DNA from: Ardenticatenaceae bacterium
Lineage (GTDB): Bacteria > Chloroflexota > Anaerolineae > Promineifilales > Promineifilaceae
Length of the DNA: 54,021 nucleotides
Reading direction: 5' to 3'
Assembly: GCA_030065875.1 (NCBI GenBank)
Contig: JASJCR010000034.1
Location: forward strand, 1-54,021
Part shown: positions 9,249 to 17,152 of the stretch, in pieces
How the letters are laid out: each line of letters opens with the position of its first letter
How positions within the stretch are numbered: position 1 is the stretch's first letter
The notes under the pieces: generated by a model
Seen by the model: only the letters and a program-made list of their open reading frames with translations
Databases searched by the model: none
Told to the model about the DNA's origin: nothing
Program-made: the position numbers and the translations under genes

Positions 9249-9423
9249 CTGATTTCTCCTCGTTTTAGCAATGACTCTGTATTAAACGGCCGGATTGGGA
9301 GAATTGTTCCAATGTCACCGATGAGGAATCAAATGGAAAGGCCATCAAGGTTTTGGGAGTTACTGGTCGGGGTTGTTGGATAGGTGATTGGGTTTCTGTT
9401 CCGTTGGGAAATGGAGTAAATAC

Positions 9424-9466
9424 TTGACAAACTAATAGTATTAGTATATAAACTAATTAAATTAGC
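9424..9466 (+). promoter_or_regulatory. Promoter with two tandem palindromic operators
   Basis: TTGACA (9424-9429), exactly 17 bp, then TATAAA (9447-9452). Between them lies the perfect palindrome ACTAATAGTATTAGT (9431-9445, centre 9438). Just after the -10 lies CTAATTAAATTAG (9453-9465, centre 9459). The centres are 21 bp apart, two helical turns. This is the arrangement expected of a TetR-type repressor site, and a TetR regulator is encoded in the operon downstream. Autorepression is an inference. Confidence 0.7.
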
Positions 9467-9524
9467 TTATTAAGTTTCATAATTCTCTGTTTTATGAAGT
9501 ATAAAAAAATATTTTGGTAATACA

Positions 9525-9599
9525 GACGTCATTCCCGCGGAAGCGGGAATCCATTCAATTGTTACCGATGGATCCCCGCCTGCGCGGGGATGACGGTCT
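9525..9599. repeat. GTCATTCCC palindromic dispersed element, copy A
   Basis: Two hairpins, ATTCCCGC/GCGGGAAT and ATCCCCGC/GCGGGGAT, within an overall inverted frame GTCAT...ATGAC. It resembles copies at 20993-21084 and 44715-44784. Similar palindromes occur between genes in many bacteria. Confidence 0.85.
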
Positions 9600-9679
9600 A
9601 TTTTTGAAGATGACTGGATAACCAAATTAATTTCTTAACTTTCATCAAACAGAGGATGAGTAAAGAAAAGGACAAAAAA

Positions 9680-10381
9680 ATGCGACTTCAACAAATTAAT
9701 CAAAACCTCTGGCAAGGCACCCGCATGTGGCTCATGAACTGCTACTTTGTACGAGAAGCGGATGGGTTAACGGTGGTGGACACGTTAATGCCCGGCAGCG
9801 GGAGAGCGATTGTGGAAGCGGCCGACAAGATCGGCCTGCCGCTCAAACGACTGGTTTTAACCCATGCGCACGCAGACCATGCCGGATCGGTTGATGAAGT
9901 GGCAGAGATGGTGCCGGGGATCGAAGTGGCCTATGGTCAGCGATCGGCAGAATTTTTGCGGGGAGAAACGGGATTAAAGGCGGGTGAAGCCCCAAGCAAG
10001 CTGCGCGGCTCCTATGTGACCGTTGACAAAGCGGCCGATACCCTGTTGCAAGATGGAGATCTTTTTGGATCGCTCCGGGTCGTAGCATCCCCTGGCCACA
10101 CCCCGGATCACCTGGCATTTTTTGATGAGCGAGATCGCGCCCTCATCGCCGGAGATGCATTTCAGACACAGGGTGGTATCGCCGTAGCCGGGGTCTTTCG
10201 CCTGGGCTTCCCGCTGCCGGCCCTGGCCACGTGGGACAAACCAACCGCCCTGTCCAGCGCCCGCAAGCTGTTCGACCTCAATCCAAATTACTTGGCGGTC
10301 GGGCACGGAAAGGTGCTTAAGCAACCGGCCGCCTTAATGGGCCAGGCGATTAACACCGCGGAGCAAAAGTTCAATGGGTAA
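9680..10381 (+). CDS. MBL-fold metallo-hydrolase
   Basis: A 233-residue metallo-beta-lactamase-fold hydrolase. The zinc motif THAHADH is at residues 61-67 (His62, His64, Asp66, His67), with the later ligands in GHTPDH, AGDAFQ and GHGK. Specific substrate unknown; the family includes lactonases, glyoxalase II and others. An in-frame ATG at 9656 exists, but GAGG abuts it directly. The ATG at 9680 has AAAAGGA seven bases upstream and is preferred. The gene overlaps the TetR gene by 8 bp, so the two are co-translated and the hydrolase is probably the regulator's target or detoxifies its inducer. Confidence 0.88.
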   Translation: MRLQQINQNLWQGTRMWLMNCYFVREADGLTVVDTLMPGSGRAIVEAADKIGLPLKRLVLTHAHADHAGSVDEVAEMVPGIEVAYGQRSAEFLRGETGLKAGEAPSKLRGSYVTVDKAADTLLQDGDLFGSLRVVASPGHTPDHLAFFDERDRALIAGDAFQTQGGIAVAGVFRLGFPLPALATWDKPTALSSARKLFDLNPNYLAVGHGKVLKQPAALMGQAINTAEQKFNG

Positions 10382-10973
10382 GCGCCGAACCCTGAATCGG
10401 GAAAAGGTGGTTGCGAAAGCGATTGAGATGGCGGATCAGGCCGGCCGTCCGGAGGCGATCACCCTGGCTGCCCTGGCGGCCGAACTCAATATTCGCACCC
10501 CCTCTCTTTACAATCACATATCCAATATGGAGGATTTGCAGCTGGCGATGGCTCTTTGGGGACTGGAACAGCAAAATGTGAGGGTGCGACAGGCCGCCGC
10601 CGGGAAAATCGGTCTGGACGCTTTGTGGGCCATTGCCCAAGCTCACCGGGCTTTCATGCGTGAACACCCGGGAATCTATGCCTTAACCTTCCGCGGCCCG
10701 GACCCCGGCCAGGAAACCCTGCAAGCCATCTCGCAAGAACTGATTAATTTGCTGCTGCTCGTGATGGGATCGCTGGGGTTAACCGGCAGCGACGCCATAC
10801 ACGCCATTCGCGGGTTTCGAGCCCTTCTCCACGGCTTTACAAGCCTCGAAGCGGCCGGAGGGTTTAAAATGGCGCTTGACGTTGAGGAAAGCTTTCGATA
10901 TTTGGTTGAGGCTTTTGTTAAGGGATTGAGCCGGCGACAGACCTCAGACTTCAGACCACAGACAACAGAGTAA
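10374..10973 (+). CDS. TetR/AcrR family transcriptional regulator
   Basis: A 199-residue repressor with an N-terminal helix-turn-helix (about residues 10-55, including the recognition region NIRTPSLYNHI) and a C-terminal ligand domain of the WHG type (AHRAFMREHPGIY about residues 90-102; FRALLHGFTSLE). It overlaps the MBL hydrolase gene by 8 bp. It probably binds the two palindromes at 9431-9465 and represses its own operon; the effector is unknown. The last 11 residues (QTSDFRPQTTE) are encoded by a degenerate 7-bp repeat tract that runs into the gene, so the original C-terminus may have been replaced. Confidence 0.88.
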   Translation: MGKRRTLNREKVVAKAIEMADQAGRPEAITLAALAAELNIRTPSLYNHISNMEDLQLAMALWGLEQQNVRVRQAAAGKIGLDALWAIAQAHRAFMREHPGIYALTFRGPDPGQETLQAISQELINLLLLVMGSLGLTGSDAIHAIRGFRALLHGFTSLEAAGGFKMALDVEESFRYLVEAFVKGLSRRQTSDFRPQTTE

Positions 10974-11026
10974 TCGATCGCTATCATCAACCTACTGAAG
11001 TCTGAGGTCTGTCGTCTGTGGTCTGT
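10935..11026. repeat. Heptad repeat inverted pair at convergent gene ends
   Basis: Left arm CAGACCT, CAGACTT, CAGACCA, CAGACAA; right arm CTGAAGT, CTGAGGT, CTGTCGT, CTGTGGT. Twenty bases, 10935-10954, pair perfectly with 10995-11014. It can act as a two-way terminator between the TetR gene and the reverse-strand enolase-family gene. The left arm is also protein coding. Confidence 0.85.
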
Positions 11027-12112
11027 TCATATTTGGTGTGCTTTCAACCGGCTCTCATCCACCTCAATATCAGCCAGGTCGGCGATGTGAATATATCCAT
11101 CGTGGATGGGAACGGGCCGGTTGACGATGTCGCTCTTTAATTTGAGGAAGAAGGTTGTTTCACAGGGGTGGTTTATCTCCGGCCGGGCGGCAAAAATGGC
11201 GTGACGGACGGCCCCCAGCGTGGCGCTGGCCTGAGAGCCAACCATGACCCCTTTGCCGTTTTGCCGGGCCAGGGCGGCCATCTTCCCTGACGTGGTGAAG
11301 CCGGTGCGTGCACACTTGATGTTCAGGATGTCAAACGTGTCGAGCGCTAGCTCACGCTTTAAATCGCGCAGCGAGAAGCAGGAATCATCGCCAATCAAAG
11401 AAAGGTAATCGGTCTCGCGCAGCGCCGCTCGCTCTCGAATCAACTCAACCGGGAGCGGTTCCTCACAGTAAAGCACCCCCATTTCGCGCAGGGAATCCAG
11501 GCGGCCGGGGGCATTCTCAACGGTCATCGTTTCATTGGCGTCGACATATAAATCCAGATCAGAGGCGATCTGGCGCAGCAGCGAAAGGCGTTCGACATCG
11601 GCCGCCCAATCCCGACCAATTTTGACTTTTAAAACCCGCACGCCCAATTCATAGACCCGCTGGGCTTCCGCAATCATGGTGTCGTTTTTTCCCACTCCCA
11701 AAATGTAGCTCACCCGAATTTTTTCCCGCGTACACCCTAGATGTGCGGCCAATGTCACGCCCGCTGCCTGAGCGACCGCGTCATGTAACGCCATGTCAAG
11801 GGCCCCTTTGGCGGTTTGATTGTTTTTGATTTGGTTGAGTAAGGGGGATAACTGATTAAAGTCGACCGGCCGGCCGATCAGGCGGGGAGCCAGCTCTGCG
11901 TTGATAATTGATTCTATCGAAGTGAGGGTTTCGCCGTAAATCGTCGGCCGGGGCAGCGCCTCCGCAAATCCGGTGGCGCCGCCTTTTAAAACCACTTTAA
12001 CCAGGACGTGACGGGCTTCGCTAAATCCACTGTAAGACCCCCACTTTAGCTCCCCAAACATCGGCAGCTTAAAAGGGAAGGTTTCAATGCGCTCGATGAT
12101 CTCCGTCATCAC
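11027..12112 (-). CDS. Enolase-superfamily racemase/lactonizing enzyme
   Basis: A 361-residue enzyme of the mandelate racemase / muconate lactonizing branch of the enolase superfamily. It has the KVK motif (Lys162, Lys164), three metal ligands, Asp191 (DANE), Glu217 (CEEP) and Asp242 (GDDS), and the second base Lys266 (NIKCAR). This set belongs to the MLE subgroup, which contains dipeptide epimerases, o-succinylbenzoate synthase and cycloisomerases; I cannot choose among them. The start is GTG at 12112 or ATG at 12109, 6 bp after the ABC transporter stop, with AAGGG overlapping that stop, so translation is likely coupled. Confidence 0.88.
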   Translation of the reverse strand: MMTEIIERIETFPFKLPMFGELKWGSYSGFSEARHVLVKVVLKGGATGFAEALPRPTIYGETLTSIESIINAELAPRLIGRPVDFNQLSPLLNQIKNNQTAKGALDMALHDAVAQAAGVTLAAHLGCTREKIRVSYILGVGKNDTMIAEAQRVYELGVRVLKVKIGRDWAADVERLSLLRQIASDLDLYVDANETMTVENAPGRLDSLREMGVLYCEEPLPVELIRERAALRETDYLSLIGDDSCFSLRDLKRELALDTFDILNIKCARTGFTTSGKMAALARQNGKGVMVGSQASATLGAVRHAIFAARPEINHPCETTFFLKLKSDIVNRPVPIHDGYIHIADLADIEVDESRLKAHQI

Positions 12113-12118
12113 AGACCC

Positions 12119-13975
12119 TTAATCTGCGGCTGTGGCTTCGCGGTCCCACCCTTTTTCATCAATATAGCTCAGGCTTTGATGGCGGAAATACGTTTGATAG
12201 AGATCCGCATAGTCACCATCTTGAGCGATGAGCTCGTCGTGGCTGCCCTGCTCGATGATCTCCCCTTTGCTGAGCACGATAATCCGGTCGCAGTTGCGCA
12301 CGGTGGAGAGACGATGGGCGATAATGATCGCTGTGGTTTGCTGCATGATGAGATCGAGCGCCTGCTGGATTTGCGATTCGGTAAAGGGATCAACGCTGGC
12401 GGTGGCCTCATCGAGGATAAAAATTTGCGGCCGGGCGATAAGCACCCGCATGAGGGCTACCAGCTGCCGCTGCCCCATCGACAGACGACTGCCGCGTTCG
12501 CCAACCACGCTTTCCAGCCCTTCAGGCAGGGTTTCCAGCCACTCTCCCTCGCCGATCCGCTGGGCCATTTCTAAAATTTCCGCATCGGTGGCATCCGGTC
12601 GGCCATAGCGGATATTTTCGGCAACCGTCCCGTCAAACAAAAAAGGCACCTGTGAGACAATCCCCAGCCGTTCCCGATAAGATGAAAGATCGAGATCGCG
12701 CAGGTTCCGGCCGTCAATTAAAATTTCACCCCTCTGATACTCGTAAAAGCGAGAGACCAGCTTGATGATGCTCGATTTTCCCGCTCCGGTGTGGCCGACC
12801 AGGGCCACGCTCTCACCGGGCTGAATGGTCAGGGAGAAGTTGGGCAGGACGAGTTCCTGTTCGCTGTAGCGAAACTCGACGTTTTTAAAGGCAATTTCAC
12901 CGTTTAGCTGAGAAACCGCTTCGCTGCCGGTTTGTTTTACGCCTGGTTCGCTGTCGATGAGGGCAAATACCCGCTCGGCGGCCGACAGACCCTGCTGGAA
13001 TTGACTCCAGAAAGAAGAAGCATTGATCACCGGGAACCAGAAGCGATCTACCGTGGCGATAAACAGATACCAGCTGGCGACGGTGATCGCGGTAAAAAAG
13101 GTCGTTTGATCACCCAAAACGGCCGCCCGGCCGCCAAAATAGAGCAAACCGGCCGTGGCAAAACCCGAAAGGGTGTTTAAGACGGGAAAAATGTTGGCCA
13201 GGACAAAACCGCGGCGAATATTTAGCCCGTACGCCTGCCGGTTGACGTCCATAAAATCTTCGTAGATTGACCGTTCCTGGCGAAAGTTTTTGGCGACGCT
13301 GATCCCGGTCACCGCTTCCTGGATCGATTTGTTTACCTCACCCAGCGCCCGAGAAGATTGGCGGGTGACGTTGCGAGCCAGCCTGCGAAATCCTAGAGCG
13401 GCCAAAACAACAAGCGGGGCGATGGTCAGTAGCAGAATGGTCAGCCGCCATTCAATCGAGAAGAGCACGCCGATCAGGATAAGGGATACCGCTACCTGGT
13501 TGATGACGTCGAGACTGAGGGTCACCACCTGGCCAAATTCTTCGGTGTCGCTGGTAATTCGACTAACGACCCGGCCGGTGTTGTACTCGTCGTAAAACGA
13601 CAAATCCTGCTCAACGGCCGCCCGGAACGCTTTTTTGCGCATTTCCAAAACGCTGCTGGCGATCACTTCCACCGCCCGCAGACGACGGATCCAGTTTACC
13701 CCCCAGGTGGCGATGCCGATCGCAAACACCACCCCGACCAGGATCACAACGGTGGTGGTGCTGTCGGTTTGCTGTTCCTCCAGCAGGTTCACCCCCTGAG
13801 CGATAAAAATCGGCGTGGCCGAGCCCATTAAAGAGAGGATAAACGTGGTGGCAATCACCGTGTACACTTTGCGCCGGTAAGCGGAAAAGTAGTTCCAGAT
13901 GCGCTGAACCAGTTCTTTGTCGCTGTATTTTCTATCGTACGCCTCTGCTTCGAGGCCTCGCATGACGGCAGCCAT
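12119..13975 (-). CDS. ABC exporter, fused permease and ATPase
   Basis: A 618-residue half-transporter of the lipid/multidrug exporter type. Six membrane helices span about residues 40-330, followed by the ATPase: Walker A GHTGAGKSS (394-402), signature LSMGQ (498-502; Met replaces the usual Gly at the third place) and Walker B IFILDEA (518-524). It probably works as a homodimer, as no second half-transporter is adjacent. It is the first gene of a two-gene operon with the enolase-family enzyme. The substrate is unknown. ATG at 13975 lacks a clear ribosome-binding site; an alternative is the ATG four codons later. Confidence 0.92.
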   Translation of the reverse strand: MAAVMRGLEAEAYDRKYSDKELVQRIWNYFSAYRRKVYTVIATTFILSLMGSATPIFIAQGVNLLEEQQTDSTTTVVILVGVVFAIGIATWGVNWIRRLRAVEVIASSVLEMRKKAFRAAVEQDLSFYDEYNTGRVVSRITSDTEEFGQVVTLSLDVINQVAVSLILIGVLFSIEWRLTILLLTIAPLVVLAALGFRRLARNVTRQSSRALGEVNKSIQEAVTGISVAKNFRQERSIYEDFMDVNRQAYGLNIRRGFVLANIFPVLNTLSGFATAGLLYFGGRAAVLGDQTTFFTAITVASWYLFIATVDRFWFPVINASSFWSQFQQGLSAAERVFALIDSEPGVKQTGSEAVSQLNGEIAFKNVEFRYSEQELVLPNFSLTIQPGESVALVGHTGAGKSSIIKLVSRFYEYQRGEILIDGRNLRDLDLSSYRERLGIVSQVPFLFDGTVAENIRYGRPDATDAEILEMAQRIGEGEWLETLPEGLESVVGERGSRLSMGQRQLVALMRVLIARPQIFILDEATASVDPFTESQIQQALDLIMQQTTAIIIAHRLSTVRNCDRIIVLSKGEIIEQGSHDELIAQDGDYADLYQTYFRHQSLSYIDEKGWDREATAAD

Positions 13976-13987
13976 AAAAACCTTGGG

Positions 13988-14093
13988 GATTTACGATTTA
14001 CGATATACGAATTACGATTGGGTTGGATTGGCGGAGAGGTTACCTGTTAGACCTGACAATCGAAAATCAGAAATCGGAAATCAAAAATCAATC
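13988..14093. repeat. Heptad repeat tracts between operon and DUF3253 gene
   Basis: ACGATTT, ACGATAT, ACGAATT, ACGATTG at about 13990-14019, and AATCGAA, AATCAGA, AATCGGA, AATCAAA, AATCAAT at about 14058-14093. The tracts are partly complementary. The second reaches the stop codon of the DUF3253 gene. Confidence 0.75.
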
Positions 14094-14441
14094 TTTTTCT
14101 TCCGTTTTAACCCCACTTCCCTTATTTACTTCCGGGTCTTGCAAGTGGGCTTGCACATCCACACCGGGCACAAGCCGCAGCTTGTAAACCCCTTTAAAAT
14201 CGTTGGGATCGGCCGGCTTCCCTTTACGCATGATATAGATCAAACCAGCCTGGGCTTGCTTAACAGCGGTGATTCGCAGTCGTTTTAGCAGGGACTGCCA
14301 GGTGAACTCGTCGAGGGCACGGGCGATGGCGGCCGGCGTGACCGATTTTTCCGGTCCGGCCGCGGCGCACATTTCGAGAATGGTGTCGTACAGCAGTTCG
14401 TCGCTGACGCGCGTGGAATTTATTCGAGATGACCGTTTCAT
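14088..14441 (-). CDS. DUF3253-family small protein
   Basis: A 117-residue protein resembling DUF3253, a winged-helix-like domain of unknown role. The characteristic pattern is present: ILEMCAAAGPEKSVTPAAIARALD (in part residues 21-44), the WQSLLKRLR helix, and the RKGKPADPNDFKGVYKLRL end (about 72-90). It follows the GT39-like gene by 41 bp on the same strand and may be co-transcribed. The C-terminal tail is acidic and variable. The function of the family is not known to me. Confidence 0.75.
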   Translation of the reverse strand: MKRSSRINSTRVSDELLYDTILEMCAAAGPEKSVTPAAIARALDEFTWQSLLKRLRITAVKQAQAGLIYIMRKGKPADPNDFKGVYKLRLVPGVDVQAHLQDPEVNKGSGVKTEEKD

Positions 14442-14482
14442 CCGGTCATTATAGAAGGTTGACGGTTGAAATGACAGAGGCT

Positions 14483-16738
14483 CTAACGCTTTGCCTGCTC
14501 AAAATCATAAGCTGTGGGTGTGGCCGCACGTTCTCCGGTGACAAAATTGTACGGGCCGGTTTGTAGTGATGGGGCGTCAACGACCGCATCAAAGGTGTGA
14601 AACTGCAGCAGCAGATCACCCGGCTGCCATTGATCGACGGCCAGCCCAAGGCCATCATCCACCGCCGCCGGGGTTGGTTCGGTGCCGTACAGGTGGGCAA
14701 AAATCGAAATAGTTTCGGTGGTGACCGCCTCAATTTGCCAGCCGGTGACCCAGCGGCCGGGGGAAAGCGCGGTGGCGCCCACGGGGGTTAACAGCGGTTG
14801 ATCAGTAAGGTTGAGAGTGGAGGTGAGCCACGCGGCCGGATCGGCTTCCCCGGACCAGTAGTAGACGTCGTATGCGGGAGCGGCCGACGTGGCGCGATGG
14901 GCGTAAACGTGGGCCAGGGCTTCACCGGCCGAATCGGTTAGCCAGTCGGCCGGAACCGCCTGATTTTGGGGGACAATAATCCAGCCGGGGCCACCCTGAT
15001 CGGGAAAAACCCAGCTGCGGCGACAGTCAAAATAAACGTGGCGCAGATCGGTATAGCCGACGATCTGTTCCGCCACGGCCGGTTCGAGCAGCGGACCCGG
15101 CAGGGTGCAGTGCCCGATCCATGAGCCGCTGGCCTGCTGGTCGATCACATATTTATATATTGAATAGCCGGTGGCCCGACGGGCGTCCGGTTCCCGGCGG
15201 CGAAAAAAGTCGAGCAGATCCGGCTCAGCCAGCAGCCCCTGCAGGGCGTTGACGCTCAGAAAGTAAGTGGCCGGGGCCGGGTTGGCCGGGGAGAACCACG
15301 GCCGCATTTCGCCATTTTCATCGAGGATCGTTTGCTCCTGCAGGCCGTAATAGGCGGGGTCGATAAAGCCAAACGGCAGCACCACCGGATTAATGATTCC
15401 CTGCTGGTCGACATAGCGGCGGGCGGTCAGCCAATCTTGTCCCCAATCGAGGTTGGAGTCACCCAGATAGCGCGCTCCCCCGGCCGGGCCGCCAGCCAGC
15501 CAGTTAAAATACGCCAGGTGATGGGGATGAATCCACAGCTGGGTGGCGGCGTACAAAATCATGGCGGTAATCCACAGCGGCCGAGCATATTTGAGTTTGG
15601 CGATCAGGGGGGCTGTGGCCGCGGCCGACCAGACGATCAGCAGGGGCACGATTGGCAAGATGTGGCGGTAGCCGATATTGAGGCGCGAAAGGACGGCAAA
15701 CGCAAAAAGGACAAGCGCTGGAAGCCACAGGGTCATCGTTTTTGACCACCGTTTTTGGCGGGTGGTTAGGACGAGGGTTAAGGGGAGCGCGGTCAGCGTC
15801 AGGAGGGGCGTTTTGAATAAAAAGGCCACCGGAAAATATGCCAGCCAGCCCTCACTGTCGATGGCCCCCCAAAAAAACGCCTGGTGGCCGCCGCTGATGT
15901 GGCTGTTGACCCCCACCAGGCTTTCCCAATATGCCGGTCCGAGCAGCGGCACCGTTAAATCAAGCGTAGGAAAGGTCACCGGACCGGCCGACAATTTATA
16001 GGCGCCCCACACGACCATGCCGGCCAGCAAAACAAATCCGCTGAGGTGGCGGATTTTGGTAGACAGCGACGTGCGGCGCAGCGCGATCCAGACGATGATC
16101 AACGTCAGGGGAACGAGCAGGGCGCCGGTCATTTTGGCGGCAACACCCACCCCGAGGGCCAGCCCGGCTGCTGCGGCTCGTCCGGCCGTCGGTTTTTGCG
16201 TATAGCGCCACAAAGTAAACAGGGCCAGCAGATATCCGGCCGCCGCAGTCAAATCGGTAGTGGCCAGCGAGGCGTGGGCCAGGAGGTTGGGTTCAAAGGC
16301 GAAGAGAGCACCGGCCGATAGTCCGGCCCAGCGGCCGCCCAAATCTGAGGCCCAGCGGATCAAAACGGCGCCGCTCAGGAGAGCCAGCAAAAGAATAGGC
16401 AGGCGGCCGAGCCAGAAGAGCTGCTGCACGTCGAGGCCGCTTTGCCAGACCAAGGCCTCGGCCGCCGGCAGTCGTTCCCGGCTTGCCCAGCCGGGCAGAT
16501 CGTGCACCTGCGGCAAATTTGGCAGGGTGTGGGCCAGCGAGCCGATGAGCCAGTGGCTGAGGGGGGTGTGCTCCTGTTGAAAGCGAAAATCGCCTCCCTG
16601 CCACAGGGTGATCCCGCGCGTTAGATGAACCGGTTCATCGGCCGTGGGGTTTTTGTGGCTGATGGTATTCAGCCCCAGGGTCATAAAAATGAGCAGCCAG
16701 AAAACTGATAAAAGGCGAAATTGGAGCGGTGATCCCAT
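14483..16738 (-). CDS. GT39-like polytopic glycosyltransferase
   Basis: A 751-residue membrane protein of the dolichol/undecaprenyl-phosphate-sugar-dependent glycosyltransferase type (GT39, PMT/ArnT-like). The first helix (residues 9-25) is followed by the acidic loop motif NPTADEP with Asp34-Glu35, where this superfamily keeps its catalytic aspartate; about ten more hydrophobic segments follow up to residue 410. GDSNLDWGQDW (about 428-438) fits a conserved stretch of this group in Chloroflexota. The last 300 residues are soluble and probably external. Sugar and acceptor are unknown. Confidence 0.8.
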   Translation of the reverse strand: MGSPLQFRLLSVFWLLIFMTLGLNTISHKNPTADEPVHLTRGITLWQGGDFRFQQEHTPLSHWLIGSLAHTLPNLPQVHDLPGWASRERLPAAEALVWQSGLDVQQLFWLGRLPILLLALLSGAVLIRWASDLGGRWAGLSAGALFAFEPNLLAHASLATTDLTAAAGYLLALFTLWRYTQKPTAGRAAAAGLALGVGVAAKMTGALLVPLTLIIVWIALRRTSLSTKIRHLSGFVLLAGMVVWGAYKLSAGPVTFPTLDLTVPLLGPAYWESLVGVNSHISGGHQAFFWGAIDSEGWLAYFPVAFLFKTPLLTLTALPLTLVLTTRQKRWSKTMTLWLPALVLFAFAVLSRLNIGYRHILPIVPLLIVWSAAATAPLIAKLKYARPLWITAMILYAATQLWIHPHHLAYFNWLAGGPAGGARYLGDSNLDWGQDWLTARRYVDQQGIINPVVLPFGFIDPAYYGLQEQTILDENGEMRPWFSPANPAPATYFLSVNALQGLLAEPDLLDFFRRREPDARRATGYSIYKYVIDQQASGSWIGHCTLPGPLLEPAVAEQIVGYTDLRHVYFDCRRSWVFPDQGGPGWIIVPQNQAVPADWLTDSAGEALAHVYAHRATSAAPAYDVYYWSGEADPAAWLTSTLNLTDQPLLTPVGATALSPGRWVTGWQIEAVTTETISIFAHLYGTEPTPAAVDDGLGLAVDQWQPGDLLLQFHTFDAVVDAPSLQTGPYNFVTGERAATPTAYDFEQAKR

Positions 16739-16790
16739 TAGAAGGGGATTATAACAAGGCGGTAACGATACGCACGAAGGGAATTTGGGC

Positions 16791-16819
16791 TTGCGAACCG
16801 GGCGGCAGATCGTTATAAT
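16791..16819 (+). promoter_or_regulatory. Promoter of tRNA-Lys
   Basis: TTGCGA (16791-16796), 17 bp, TATAAT (16814-16819). The tRNA begins 17 bp after the -10. Confidence 0.8.
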
Positions 16820-16835
16820 TTTGGACGCTTTATAC

Positions 16836-16907
16836 GGGCCATTAGCTCAGTGGTAGAGCAGGTGACTTTTAATCACTTGGTCGGGGGTTCGAATCCCTCA
16901 TGGCTCA
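16836..16907 (+). tRNA. tRNA-Lys(TTT)
   Basis: A 72-nt cloverleaf: acceptor GGGCCAT / ATGGCTC (one G-T pair), D arm TAGCTCAGTGGTAGAGCA, anticodon stem GGTGA/TCACT closing CTTTTAA, anticodon TTT. The T loop TTCGAAT is normal. CCA is not encoded. Confidence 0.95.
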
Positions 16908-17152
16908 TCTTTTGGGATCATCATCCAACGCATATCAGCCTACACCCGTGAATCATTCTGATCGTTGATGGAGCCTCTACAAACCCTCTAATCTATAATT
17001 GTGAGAGTTTAGAAATCCAAGCCGCTGAGCAACAGCTGGGGGAATAACCGATCCCGGGTAAAAATGCGGTAACTCATAAATACGCACGGTTTGCTTCAGG
17101 GGAAGGTTGCCCATCATCGTTAAAAAGATAAGTGTGGATGTGGAGATGAAAT

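Larger units (their letters stand above)
9249..9655. other. Regulatory intergenic region before the MBL-TetR operon
   Basis: About 400 bp with three parts: an unstructured left part (9249-9420), a promoter with two palindromic operators (9424-9466), and one copy of the GTCATTCCC palindromic element (9525-9599) placed between promoter and gene. The last two have their own entries. Confidence 0.65.

Noticed and set aside
16994..16999. TATAAT before the LysR gene
   Set aside because: No acceptable -35 at 15-19 bp, so it is not called as a promoter.
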